Shown: in pieces, positions 1 through 6,546 of the stretch | Position numbering within the stretch: the stretch's first letter is position 1 | Layout of the letters: every line of letters starts with the position of its first letter | Source: an uncultured Prosthecobacter sp. | GTDB taxonomy: Bacteria; Verrucomicrobiota; Verrucomicrobiia; Verrucomicrobiales; Verrucomicrobiaceae | Direction: 5' to 3' | Assembly (NCBI GenBank): GCA_937941745.1 | Contig: CALDGV010000440.1 | Coordinates: forward strand, 1 to 11,629 | DNA length: 11,629 nucleotides | Translations under genes and position numbers: made by a program | The notes under the pieces: generated by a model | What the model saw: only the letters and a program-made list of their open reading frames with translations | What the model was told of the DNA's origin: nothing | The model's database searches: none

Positions 1-33
1 TGGGCCAGCGCGAAAGCGCTGGCCCTTGTTTTT
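1..33 (+). terminator. Rho-independent terminator of a gene left of the window
   Basis: A perfect 10-bp GC-rich stem (GGGCCAGCGC at 2-11 pairing with GCGCTGGCCC at 16-25) is closed by a GAAA tetraloop and followed by TTGTTTTT (26-33). The T-rich tail lies on the plus-strand side, so it ends a plus-strand transcript entering from the left. It sits 15 bases before the NYN gene, which therefore probably starts its own transcript or depends on read-through. Confidence 0.9.
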
Positions 34-48
34 GGCCCTGTAGTTTGC

Positions 49-675
49 ATGAGAACGATTGCTTATGTGGATGGATTCAATCTGTACTTCGGTGCGCTCC
101 GCAGGACGCCGCATCGCTGGCTCGATCTCAAGCGGCTCGTGGAACTGCATTTGAAGCCGCACCATCAGATCGTCGGAATCAAATACTTCAGCGCCAAACT
201 GAACCCGCGCCCCAATGACCCTGATGCACCGGCGCGGCAGGCCACCTACCTGCGGGCACTCGCCACGCTGCCGAACCTCGAAATCACGCTCGGCCACTTC
301 CTGACCAAGAACGTGCGGATGCTGCTCGCCAACCCTGCTCCCGGACAGTCAACCACCGTCGAGGTCGTGAAGACCGAGGAAAAAGGTTCTGACGTGAATC
401 TCGCCGTGCAACTGCTCCACGACGCGCATCTGAACCGCTTCGACTGTGCCGTCATCGTCAGCGGCGACTCCGATTTGCTGATGCCGGTGAAGATCATTCG
501 CAACGAGCTCCACAAGGTCGTCGGCGTCCTCAACCCACAGGTTCATCCATGCACGGTGCTCAAGGCGAACGCGACATTCTACAAACACCTTCGGCCAAAC
601 TTTGTCGCCGCCGCTCAGTTCCCACAAACGCTCACCGATGCGCAGGGAACCTTCACCAAACCGATGAGTTGGTGA
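49..675 (+). CDS. NYN-domain (PIN-like, LabA/DUF88-type) putative ribonuclease
   Basis: A 208-residue protein that reads as one NYN domain, the PIN-like metal-dependent nuclease fold found in LabA/DUF88 proteins. The acidic metal-site motifs are all visible: YVDGFN at 6-11 (Asp8, Asn11), KGSDVNLAV at 112-120 (Asp115) and VSGDSDL at 137-143 (Asp140, Asp142). Family knowledge suggests RNA cleavage, but the substrate cannot be told from sequence. No signal peptide or membrane segment is seen, so it should be cytoplasmic. The first ATG is used; no Shine-Dalgarno is present upstream. It stands alone between a terminator and a toxin-antitoxin remnant, so it offers no operon partner that would reveal a role. 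The family call is firm; the activity is inferred. Confidence 0.88.
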   Translation: MRTIAYVDGFNLYFGALRRTPHRWLDLKRLVELHLKPHHQIVGIKYFSAKLNPRPNDPDAPARQATYLRALATLPNLEITLGHFLTKNVRMLLANPAPGQSTTVEVVKTEEKGSDVNLAVQLLHDAHLNRFDCAVIVSGDSDLLMPVKIIRNELHKVVGVLNPQVHPCTVLKANATFYKHLRPNFVAAAQFPQTLTDAQGTFTKPMSW

Positions 676-733
676 GACATTGAACTGTCTGTCTACACTG
701 AGTAATCACACATAAATCTTACGCTCAAGCACC

Positions 734-1033
734 GTGAAATATCACACCACTTTTGCGTTCGAAGGGGGAACCACCCGCAGCATTAAGAGTTTGGCAAAGC
801 CCTGGAAAGTTTCCCAAGCCGAGGTGGTGCGGCGTTCGGGGGCGCTGGCGGAGAAGCCGATATCCATGCCCGGCCCGGTGGCCTTGCTCCAGCAATTGCA
901 TGCTTTAGGCGACGGGTTGGTTGCGGAGACGGCCAAAACGTATCTGGCCGAGGTGTGTGAGGATCGCAAAAGTGAAGGGCATCATGATCTGCCTGGACAC
1001 CAACGATCTGATCCTGGGCCTAGTGCCCGGTAG
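734..1033 (+). pseudogene. RHH-type antitoxin frame of a degraded toxin-antitoxin pair
   Basis: This frame opens with GTG and gives 99 residues. Residues 1-80 or so resemble antitoxins paired with PIN toxins: a strand-like start (KYHTTFAF), then a helix with SLAKPWKVSQAEVVRR, then a C-terminal helix ending near AEVCEDRK. Such antitoxins bind their own promoter as dimers and neutralise the toxin. The last 20 or so residues (after EDRKS) are low-quality sequence running 50 bases into the downstream PIN frame, whereas related antitoxins normally stop near the toxin start, which suggests a lost stop or a frameshift. The N-terminal part could still be made and bind DNA. With the partner toxin truncated, I treat it as a relic. 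No Shine-Dalgarno precedes the GTG. Confidence 0.55.
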
Positions 1034-1121
1034 TCACGAGAGCACAGATCTCATCGCCTGGGCCCAAGCTGAAGAGACGCCGATCGTTCAGAAAACAGCG
1101 GATACTTCGGCAGACAAGTGA
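984..1121 (+). pseudogene. Truncated PIN-domain (VapC-like) toxin
   Basis: The ATG at 984 opens a 45-residue frame beginning MICLDTNDLILGLVPGS. This is the typical first strand and helix of PIN-domain toxins, with the first catalytic Asp at residue 5. Recognisable similarity ends near AWAQAEETPIV (about residue 35), and the frame then runs through unrelated residues to a stop. The later acidic residues of the PIN active site are absent from this frame, and I did not find them in the downstream sequence. A full PIN toxin has about 130 residues, so a nuclease is not expected. It overlaps the antitoxin frame by 50 bases. A GAAGGG a few bases upstream is the only Shine-Dalgarno-like sequence near a start in this region. 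Confidence 0.6.
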
Positions 1122-1231
1122 ACGCTGAAATCCAGAAGCGAGAGCCACCGCCAACCCCCCAGGATAGACAGTCTCGGTCATGAACTTTAGGCTGTTGGTT
1201 GAGGTCATTCAGGACGCCCCCTGCCCCTGTC
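1122..1231. other. Non-coding spacer after the toxin remnant
   Basis: This stretch separates the truncated PIN frame from the end of the convergent helix-hairpin-helix gene. I saw no terminator with a T tract, no repeat and no recognisable protein fragment in any frame. It may be the scar left by the deletion that removed the rest of the toxin gene. Confidence 0.4.
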
Positions 1232-1624
1232 TCAAGGTTCGGAGTCAAACTTGATGTGTGGCAGCAGCCGTTCCAGGCGCTTGGGGCCGACGCCCGGGAC
1301 GTTGCCAAGCTTTCTGGGGGTCTTGTAAGGCCGCCGCTTGATAATCTGACGGGCAAGGACGGGGCCGATTCCGGGCAGGCTTTGCAGGACGGTGAAGTCG
1401 GCCGTGTTGATGTCCACCCGGCTGTCGGGCACCACTGGCGGGCTGGCCTCCATCTGGGCTTTCACGATGAGCCGCCGGGCATCCTGCAAAGGCAGGCTGA
1501 GCAGAAGAACGAAGAGCAGGGCGCTCGCGCCGTCGCCTGCCAGCCGCCGGATGGCACGGAAGAACTGGAGAAAGAGGTCATCCTCATCTTCAGGCCGGTC
1601 AGCGGGAGGTGTGTGCTCAGGCAT
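1232..1624 (-). CDS. Membrane-anchored helix-hairpin-helix (ComEA-like) protein
   Basis: A 130-residue protein in three parts. It has an acidic, proline-rich N-terminus (1-20), one hydrophobic segment near 34-48 (ASALLFVLLLSLPL) and a C-terminal double helix-hairpin-helix domain starting at DINTADFTVL (71-80). The hairpins are LPGIGPVLA (83-91) and VPGVGPKRL (109-117), with the glycine pattern used for sequence-independent DNA backbone contact. A single membrane helix followed by a DINTA-type HhH domain is the plan of ComEA, the DNA receptor in natural transformation, so a cell-surface DNA-binding role is plausible. Other small HhH proteins share this domain, so the gene is not named. I prefer the ATG at 1624; a TTG four codons upstream (1636) is possible. 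It lies 91 bases after the DUF1552 gene on the same strand. Confidence 0.75.
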   Translation of the reverse strand: MPEHTPPADRPEDEDDLFLQFFRAIRRLAGDGASALLFVLLLSLPLQDARRLIVKAQMEASPPVVPDSRVDINTADFTVLQSLPGIGPVLARQIIKRRPYKTPRKLGNVPGVGPKRLERLLPHIKFDSEP

Positions 1625-1715
1625 GGCGGTCCGCAAGTAAACGCCGGAACTCCCGACGCAGACAAGCGCAAACCAAAGCCTGGACCCGGCACGAATCAGG
1701 GATTCATGACGGAGG

Positions 1716-2987
1716 CTAGGCCTGGTTCAGGTCAAGCACACCGGTGCTGAAGCCGAACCGATCCGTCTCGACGCCCATGCGCTGGGCGAGATGGACGAAG
1801 AGGTTGGAGAAAACATGCTGGTCCTTGCCGATGGCGATGTGTCGGCCGTGCTTGTAGCCTCCGCCGGCGAGAACGATGGGCAGGTTGGAGGTCTGGTGCG
1901 CGCTGGCATTGCCCAGGTTGGAGCCAAACAGCACGGCGGTGGTGTCGAGCAGGCCGGTGGACTTCAGTTTGGCGAGGAATCCGGCGAAGGCGGTGAACTC
2001 CGCGAGTTCGATGACCTTCAATTCCTCGATCTTGGCCTCGTCCTGGCCGTGATGGGAGAGGTTGTGCCAGTCGTTTTTGACGCCTTCGATCTCCGGCACG
2101 GCATTCATGCCATTGAGGCGAAGGGTTACCGTGCGGGTGCTGTCAGTCTGCAAGGCAAGCACGACAAGGTCCTGCAGGAGCTTCATCTTGCCGATGGCAT
2201 CGGTGCGGCTCTGGATGTCCGTCGGTGGTTTGGCATCAACCTTCGGCTTGGGCTTCTGCGCCCACTCCTCGTTCTGCACAAGACGGCCTTCAAGGTCACG
2301 CACGGCGCTGAAGTATTCGTCGAGCTTCTCCTGGTCGCGTTTGCCGAGCTCTCCACGCAGTTTTTTTGCCTGGCCCATGACGGTGTCGAGGATGCTGCGG
2401 CCACGCTTGAGCTGGCGCACCTGCGCGGCCACCTCTGCGGGCGTGCCATCGACAAAAAGCTGCTGGAAGGCTTTCGCTGGCGAGCTTTCCGCCGGGAGGG
2501 GCACGCCACTGGCGCTCCAGGAGAGCGAATCACTGCCAGTGCCGAGAATGAGGCTCGGGAACCTCGTCTGCGCCCCGATGCGTTCGGCGATGTACTGGTC
2601 GAGTGAGATGGTGTTCTTGAATCCAGCGAGGCCGGGATGCTTTGCGGAGGTCAGCCAGGTCATCTCCGAGGTGTGGCCGTTGGCACCGTTCTGCTCTTCG
2701 TGCTGCAAGCCGGAGATCACGGAGAAATCTCCCTTCAAATCCTTGAGCGGTTCCAGGTAGGGCGTGAGGGTGTAATCCGCGCCTGTCTCCTGCGGAAACA
2801 AAAACGGCGTGTGGAATCCAAGCGTGGCACACATGGCCAGAAAGCGTGGCGGCGGGGTCGCGACCGCAGCCTGGGCACGGGTGGCGAAGGCAGGCACCAT
2901 GGCGTCAAGGAACGGCAGTGACAGGACAGCTCCGGTGCCGCGCAGAAAGGCCCGGCGGTCGAGATGGCGTTTGGTGGCAGTGTGCAT
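1716..2987 (-). CDS. DUF1552 family protein with Tat signal
   Basis: A 423-residue protein that I recognise as the DUF1552 family, abundant in Planctomycetes and Verrucomicrobia and of unknown function. The N-terminus carries a twin-arginine signal: DRRAFLRG (10-17), a hydrophobic stretch, and a likely cleavage after TRAQA (about residue 40). It is therefore probably exported folded to the periplasm. A conserved-looking C-terminal part contains NDWHNLSHHG (305-314), LFGSNLGN (353-360) and VLAGGGYKHGRH (372-383). The Met at 2987 is chosen because it puts the RR motif at a normal distance; an in-frame extension to 3122 would run into the recA control region. DUF1552 genes are often next to a DUF1592/DUF1587-type cytochrome c gene, but none lies in this window. 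Confidence 0.85.
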   Translation of the reverse strand: MHTATKRHLDRRAFLRGTGAVLSLPFLDAMVPAFATRAQAAVATPPPRFLAMCATLGFHTPFLFPQETGADYTLTPYLEPLKDLKGDFSVISGLQHEEQNGANGHTSEMTWLTSAKHPGLAGFKNTISLDQYIAERIGAQTRFPSLILGTGSDSLSWSASGVPLPAESSPAKAFQQLFVDGTPAEVAAQVRQLKRGRSILDTVMGQAKKLRGELGKRDQEKLDEYFSAVRDLEGRLVQNEEWAQKPKPKVDAKPPTDIQSRTDAIGKMKLLQDLVVLALQTDSTRTVTLRLNGMNAVPEIEGVKNDWHNLSHHGQDEAKIEELKVIELAEFTAFAGFLAKLKSTGLLDTTAVLFGSNLGNASAHQTSNLPIVLAGGGYKHGRHIAIGKDQHVFSNLFVHLAQRMGVETDRFGFSTGVLDLNQA

Positions 2988-3052
2988 GGCAGGCTGAATG
3001 TGCAGAACGTCTGAGGCGGGCTCGGACTGACATGAATTGCAGCTCGGGAGGC

Positions 3053-3083
3053 TTGCGAGGGGTGCCCCGTCCTGCTCTAAAAT
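3053..3083 (+). promoter_or_regulatory. Possible recA promoter
   Basis: TTGCGA (3053-3058) matches 4 of 6 bases of a sigma-70 -35 box, and TAAAAT (3078-3083) matches 5 of 6 of a -10 box, but the spacing is 19 bases. Reading the -10 as TCTAAA (3076-3081) gives 17-base spacing with a poorer box. If used, transcription would begin near 3090 and the LexA operator would lie about 45 bases downstream. Prediction by eye only. Confidence 0.3.
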
Positions 3084-3132
3084 CCAGTGTCTGTGAGAAA
3101 ACTGCTGGACGAAAGAGCGCACTCACGCCAAG

Positions 3133-3146
3133 TGTTCGGTCGAACA
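3133..3146 (+). promoter_or_regulatory. LexA operator (SOS box) of recA
   Basis: TGTTCGGTCGAACA is an inverted repeat of TGTTCG and CGAACA around a two-base centre. It matches exactly the 14-bp TGTTC-N4-GAACA motif reported for LexA of Verrucomicrobia (established with Verrucomicrobium spinosum recA). It ends 22 bases before the recA start codon, so LexA bound here should repress recA until DNA damage triggers LexA self-cleavage. I found no second copy in the window. Confidence 0.9.
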
Positions 3147-3168
3147 AGAATCAAACCTACTCAAAACC

Positions 3169-4245
3169 ATGGCCAGAGCCCCTAAAGACACCTCCGCTGA
3201 ACCGAACACGAACAAAATCGCAGAGGCCCGGGCACGGAACCTCGAACTGGCCCTTCAGCAGATTCAAAAAGACTACGGCGAAGGAGCCATCCTGCGCATG
3301 GGCACAGGAGAAAAGGCTGAAGTGGCCGTGATCCCGACCGGCAACCTGCTGATTGACCAGGCGCTCGGCGTCGGCGGCTTTGCACGTGGTCGAATCATTG
3401 AAATCTACGGTCCGGAAAGCTCCGGCAAGACCACCCTCACCCTCACGGCGATCGCCCAGGCGCAGAAAGCCGGAGGTCTGGCGGCCTTCATTGATGTGGA
3501 GCACGCCCTGGACCCAAACTACGCCAAGCGTCTCGGCGTAAAGATGGATGAACTGCTCGTCTCCCAGCCCAGCAGCGGTGAAGAAGCCCTGCGCATCTGT
3601 GAAACCCTGGTGCGCTCCAACGCGCTGGATGTGATCGTCATCGACTCCGTAGCCGCCCTGGTGACGCGCCAGGAACTGGAAGGTGAGATCGGCGACAGCA
3701 CCGTGGGCGCCCAGGCACGTCTGATGAGTGCCGCGCTGCGAAAGCTGACCGCCATCATCGCCAAGGCCCGCACGACCTGCATCTTCACCAACCAGATCCG
3801 TGAGAAGATCGGCGTCATGTTTGGCAACCCTGAGACGACCCCAGGCGGTAAGGCCCTGAAATTCTATGCCTCCGTGCGCGTGGACATCCGCCGCATCGGC
3901 GCCATCAAGAGCAGCGACGGCACCGTCATCGGCAACCGCACCAAGGTCAAAGTGGTGAAGAACAAGCTGGCACCGCCCTACACCGAGGCCGAATTCGACA
4001 TCATGTACAACGAGGGCATCTCCAATGTGGGCTCGATGCTCGATCTGGCGATGGAGTTCGACATCCTGCAGAAGCGTGGCTCCTGGATCAGCTACAAAGG
4101 CAGCCAGCTCGCCCAGGGACGGGACGCCGCCAAGGACACGCTCAAGAGCGATCCGGCCCTGTATGCCGAGATCGAAGAGGCCGTGAAGGCCAAGCTGGCC
4201 GAAAAAGGCGGCGCAGTTCCGAGCGGTGGCGGCGGGGAGGAATAA
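3169..4245 (+). CDS. recA: RecA recombinase
   Basis: A 358-residue full-length RecA, the ATP-dependent strand-exchange protein of homologous recombination and the coprotease that triggers LexA cleavage. Visible landmarks are the Walker A motif GPESSGKTT (81-89), the catalytic-glutamate region DVEHALDP (109-116), the Walker B strand DVIVIDS (154-160), the loop and motif [19 protein letters not shown] (209-227), and the RecA signature ALKFYASVR (229-237). The C-terminus ends in a short Gly-rich acidic tail (GGGGEE), shorter and simpler than the E. coli tail. The start is the ATG 22 bases after the LexA box; no Shine-Dalgarno is seen. It is a single-gene unit: divergent from the DUF1552 gene, convergent with the ceramidase-like gene, and with no recX following. 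Confidence 0.98.
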   Translation: MARAPKDTSAEPNTNKIAEARARNLELALQQIQKDYGEGAILRMGTGEKAEVAVIPTGNLLIDQALGVGGFARGRIIEIYGPESSGKTTLTLTAIAQAQKAGGLAAFIDVEHALDPNYAKRLGVKMDELLVSQPSSGEEALRICETLVRSNALDVIVIDSVAALVTRQELEGEIGDSTVGAQARLMSAALRKLTAIIAKARTTCIFTNQIREKIGVMFGNPETTPGGKALKFYASVRVDIRRIGAIKSSDGTVIGNRTKVKVVKNKLAPPYTEAEFDIMYNEGISNVGSMLDLAMEFDILQKRGSWISYKGSQLAQGRDAAKDTLKSDPALYAEIEEAVKAKLAEKGGAVPSGGGGEE

Positions 4246-4269
4246 GCTCCTCCGCTTCCTTCAGAGGCA

Positions 4270-4297
4270 GCCGGGAGCGGTCATTTCAGCTCCCGGC
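4270..4297. terminator. Hairpin between convergent recA and ceramidase-like genes
   Basis: A perfect 9-bp GC-rich stem (GCCGGGAGC at 4270-4278 with GCTCCCGGC at 4289-4297) has a 10-base loop. It begins 24 bases after the recA stop. The opposing gene's stop codon (4281-4283) falls inside the loop, and the 4289-4297 arm lies within that gene's last codons. There is no T tract on either side, so it may act as a Rho-dependent or 3'-end-stabilising structure serving both transcripts, not as a classic terminator. Confidence 0.5.
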
Positions 4298-5639
4298 GAA
4301 GTTCATGCACGGTGGTGATGATCTGGTCCTCCACCCGTGAGCTCCAGCGGGTCGGATGGGTGCCCCATTTCATGGCATCTCCCCCCTCATAACCGCCCTC
4401 CTTCCACACCCGCAGGCTGGGAATGTAGCTTGGCACGTCGTTCGTGTAGGCGCTGACCCAGACCAACGGATCCTGGATTTCGGACTTCAGCCTCAGGGCA
4501 TAGTCCACCACCACCTCACCGCCCAGCGTCACCCAGGTGAGCTGGTCACCCAGACGCAGGACCTGGACGGGATAAGGGTAGTCCTGCGGCAGCTTGCCCT
4601 CACGCTCCAGGCGCGCCAGCACCCGACCCGCATGGGCCTGATCCAGCTTGTTGGCGGACTTTTGCTTCTCCAGCAGCTGCTCACGGCTGGGCAGCGTGTC
4701 GTAAGCCAGCGGGATTTCCCGCAGGGCGGCACGGATCGACCCGGTGAGCGGAATCATGTTGGTCGTCAAAGCGGCCTCGACGGAGGTGGCGAGGCTTCGG
4801 CCATGCGTTTCGGCCAGCGCGGTGGTCTTCCGCGGATAGGGATTCTGGTCTCCACTGCAGCCATTCATGAACATGGCTGTCACCCCGGGATGGGCCGCCT
4901 CCAGGGCCTGCTGGGCATAGCCGGCGTAGTCCCCGCTGAACTTCTGGTGGCCCAGGGTGGTGCAGTGGCAGGCATAGCCAAACACCACGGCCACCTCCCT
5001 GCCCGAGGCATCAGCAACCTTCAAAACCGGGACGGAATGGTCCACCGGGCCGTCGGGATTGGGAAAATTGTTCCAGCCACCGCTGCCGTTGGGCGTGCGG
5101 CGGTTCATCGCGAAGCCGCAGCGGGCCTTGCTGTAGTGCAGCGTGGCCGGTGATGCCTTTGCCACAGCCTGGCCCACAAGGTTCACCAGCGTGTTTTGCA
5201 GCTTGTCAGTGTAGGCAGCGGCTTCTGCCTCACGCCGGGCGGGATCATCCGTGCCATGAACACTGGTGGTGCGCAGCTCCGGGCCGCTGTGGGTGTGGCT
5301 GGCGTTGATGGCCAGACGCTCCGGCGGGATGCCAAAACGCTTCTGCACCTCTCCGGCGACGTACAGCCGCACGTTCCTTGGCACGCCGATGAGATCCATC
5401 GTGATCAGGGCCAGCTTTCCGCCGCCCTGGTCCTCCACCACCAGGGCCTTCGCGTAGAGGTCCAGCTCCACGCCTTCTGATGGCTGGGTGCGCGAGGCAT
5501 AGCCCGCCATCCACATCGGGCCTTCCGGGGTGATTTTGGCGCTGGCAGCACCCGCCTTCCATTCAGGCGACGGCTTTTCCACCGCCAGAACCAGGGCGGC
5601 CAACGAACAACAGAGAGGCAGGATCAGCTTGTACTTCAT
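4281..5639 (-). CDS. Secreted neutral/alkaline ceramidase-like hydrolase
   Basis: A 452-residue protein with a cleavable-looking signal peptide (MKYKLILPL... to about residue 20) and the N-terminal domain of neutral/alkaline non-lysosomal ceramidases. This is a zinc amidase family that cleaves the N-acyl bond of ceramide. Motifs seen are ASHTHSGP (113-120, candidate zinc His), YACHCTTLG (222-230, His225), MNGCSGDQNP (258-267, the region of the nucleophilic Ser, here Ser262), GGEVV (373-377, candidate zinc Glu) and YTNDVPSYIPS (398-408, candidate Tyr ligand). Bona fide ceramidases are about 650-750 residues and carry a further C-terminal domain that is missing here. This is the short form widespread in Planctomycetes/Verrucomicrobia, so substrate is uncertain and ceramide is only a family-based guess. 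It lies 46 bases after the TerC gene on the same strand and is probably co-transcribed with it. Confidence 0.85.
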   Translation of the reverse strand: MKYKLILPLCCSLAALVLAVEKPSPEWKAGAASAKITPEGPMWMAGYASRTQPSEGVELDLYAKALVVEDQGGGKLALITMDLIGVPRNVRLYVAGEVQKRFGIPPERLAINASHTHSGPELRTTSVHGTDDPARREAEAAAYTDKLQNTLVNLVGQAVAKASPATLHYSKARCGFAMNRRTPNGSGGWNNFPNPDGPVDHSVPVLKVADASGREVAVVFGYACHCTTLGHQKFSGDYAGYAQQALEAAHPGVTAMFMNGCSGDQNPYPRKTTALAETHGRSLATSVEAALTTNMIPLTGSIRAALREIPLAYDTLPSREQLLEKQKSANKLDQAHAGRVLARLEREGKLPQDYPYPVQVLRLGDQLTWVTLGGEVVVDYALRLKSEIQDPLVWVSAYTNDVPSYIPSLRVWKEGGYEGGDAMKWGTHPTRWSSRVEDQIITTVHELRRELK

Positions 5640-5661
5640 GGCAGGCGAGGAGTCGCCCGCC
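5640..5661 (-). promoter_or_regulatory. Stem-loop abutting the start codon of the ceramidase-like gene
   Basis: Read on the minus strand, GGCGGGCGA and TCGCCTGCC form a 9-bp stem (one G-U pair) with loop CTCC, ending directly at the ATG at 5639. There is no T tract, so it is not a standard terminator for the TerC gene. Its position suits control of translation initiation or RNA processing in the spacer. Folding by eye only. Confidence 0.4.
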
Positions 5662-5685
5662 AGGCCGTGGTTCTTGCGAAGCGGT

Positions 5686-6465
5686 TCAACGCCCTTCCGC
5701 CAGCTTCTGCTTCTCCGCCTTGGTCTTCATGCGGATGTTCAGCATCTCGACAAAGACCGAGAAGGCCATGGCGAAGTACACGAAGCCCTTCTGGAAGTGC
5801 ACGTGGAAGCCTTCCGCCATGAGCGTGGTGCCGATCAGGAGCAGGAAGGAAAGAGCCAGCACCTTCACCGTCGGGTGGCGGCTGATGAAATCGCTGACGG
5901 AGCCCGCAAAAACCATCATGAAGCCCACCGCCACCATCACGGCGATGATCATGACCAGGATGTGATCCACCATGCCGACGGCGGTGATGACTGAATCGAG
6001 GGAGAAGACGATGTCGAGAATCGCGATCTGCGCCAGGATGGCTCCCAGCGCAGCCCTGCCCTTGCCGGAATCATGCGATTCCTCAGCGTGCCCCTCGACC
6101 TTGTGGTGCAGCTCCTTGGTGCTCTTCCACAGAAGGAACAGGCCGCCCAGGATCAGGATGAGGTCCTTGCCCGAGATTTCGTGGCCGAACACAGCAAAGA
6201 GCGGCTCTTTGAGCTGCATGACCCAGGTGATGCAGAGCAGGAGCAGGATGCGGGTGACCATCGCAAAGGCCAGCCCGAGGAAGCGGGCGCGCGGACGTTC
6301 CTCCTTCGGGAGCTTGTCCACCAGGATCGAGATGAAGACGATGTTGTCGATGCCCAGCACGATCTCCATCACCGTCAGGGTGACGAGGGCGACCCAGGCT
6401 TCCGGACTGGCGATCCAGGAAATGTCGAAGGGATTAGCGGCGATGAAGGGGACGAGGTCGGTCAT
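5686..6465 (-). CDS. TerC family integral membrane protein
   Basis: A 259-residue polytopic membrane protein of the TerC family. Two acidic membrane motifs define it: EIVLGIDNIVFISIL (34-48) and the repeat-related DIVFSLDSVITAVGM (151-165), whose Asp/Glu side chains probably line the metal path. Hydrophobic segments are near 25-48, 63-83, 102-113, 140-163, 168-189, 203-217 and 229-243. A His/acid-rich loop (ELHHKVEGHAEESHD, 118-132) and GFHVH (219-223) could hold metal ions. Characterised family members export Mn2+ or help metallate secreted enzymes; the original link was tellurite resistance. The ion here is unknown. It lies 81 bases after the exoribonuclease gene and 46 bases before the exported ceramidase-like gene. 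Confidence 0.92.
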   Translation of the reverse strand: MTDLVPFIAANPFDISWIASPEAWVALVTLTVMEIVLGIDNIVFISILVDKLPKEERPRARFLGLAFAMVTRILLLLCITWVMQLKEPLFAVFGHEISGKDLILILGGLFLLWKSTKELHHKVEGHAEESHDSGKGRAALGAILAQIAILDIVFSLDSVITAVGMVDHILVMIIAVMVAVGFMMVFAGSVSDFISRHPTVKVLALSFLLLIGTTLMAEGFHVHFQKGFVYFAMAFSVFVEMLNIRMKTKAEKQKLAEGR

Positions 6466-6519
6466 GCGGGCGCGGAGACTAGACCCTTCGGCCGTTCTGG
6501 CAAGGCTGCTGCGATTCTC

Positions 6520-6534
6520 AAATGGCGCCCATTT
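6520..6534 (-). repeat. Short inverted repeat after the exoribonuclease gene
   Basis: AAATGG-CGC-CCATTT is a 6-bp perfect stem with a 3-base loop in the 81-base gap between the exoribonuclease stop and the TerC start. No T tract follows on the minus strand, so it is at best a weak terminator or processing site. Confidence 0.3.
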
Positions 6535-6546
6535 TGGAACGACGGG

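Noticed and set aside
680..716. Promoter for the antitoxin remnant (TTGAAC with TAATCA or CATAAA)
   Set aside because: The -35-like box has no good -10 at 16-18 bases and the better -10-like box is 25 bases away; not convincing.
1791..2606. Plus-strand 271-residue open frame within the DUF1552 gene
   Set aside because: Antisense shadow; the minus strand has the Tat signal and family motifs.
2988..3122. 45-residue N-terminal extension of the DUF1552 protein
   Set aside because: It would bury the Tat signal and run into the recA promoter region; the Met at 2987 gives a normal Tat leader.
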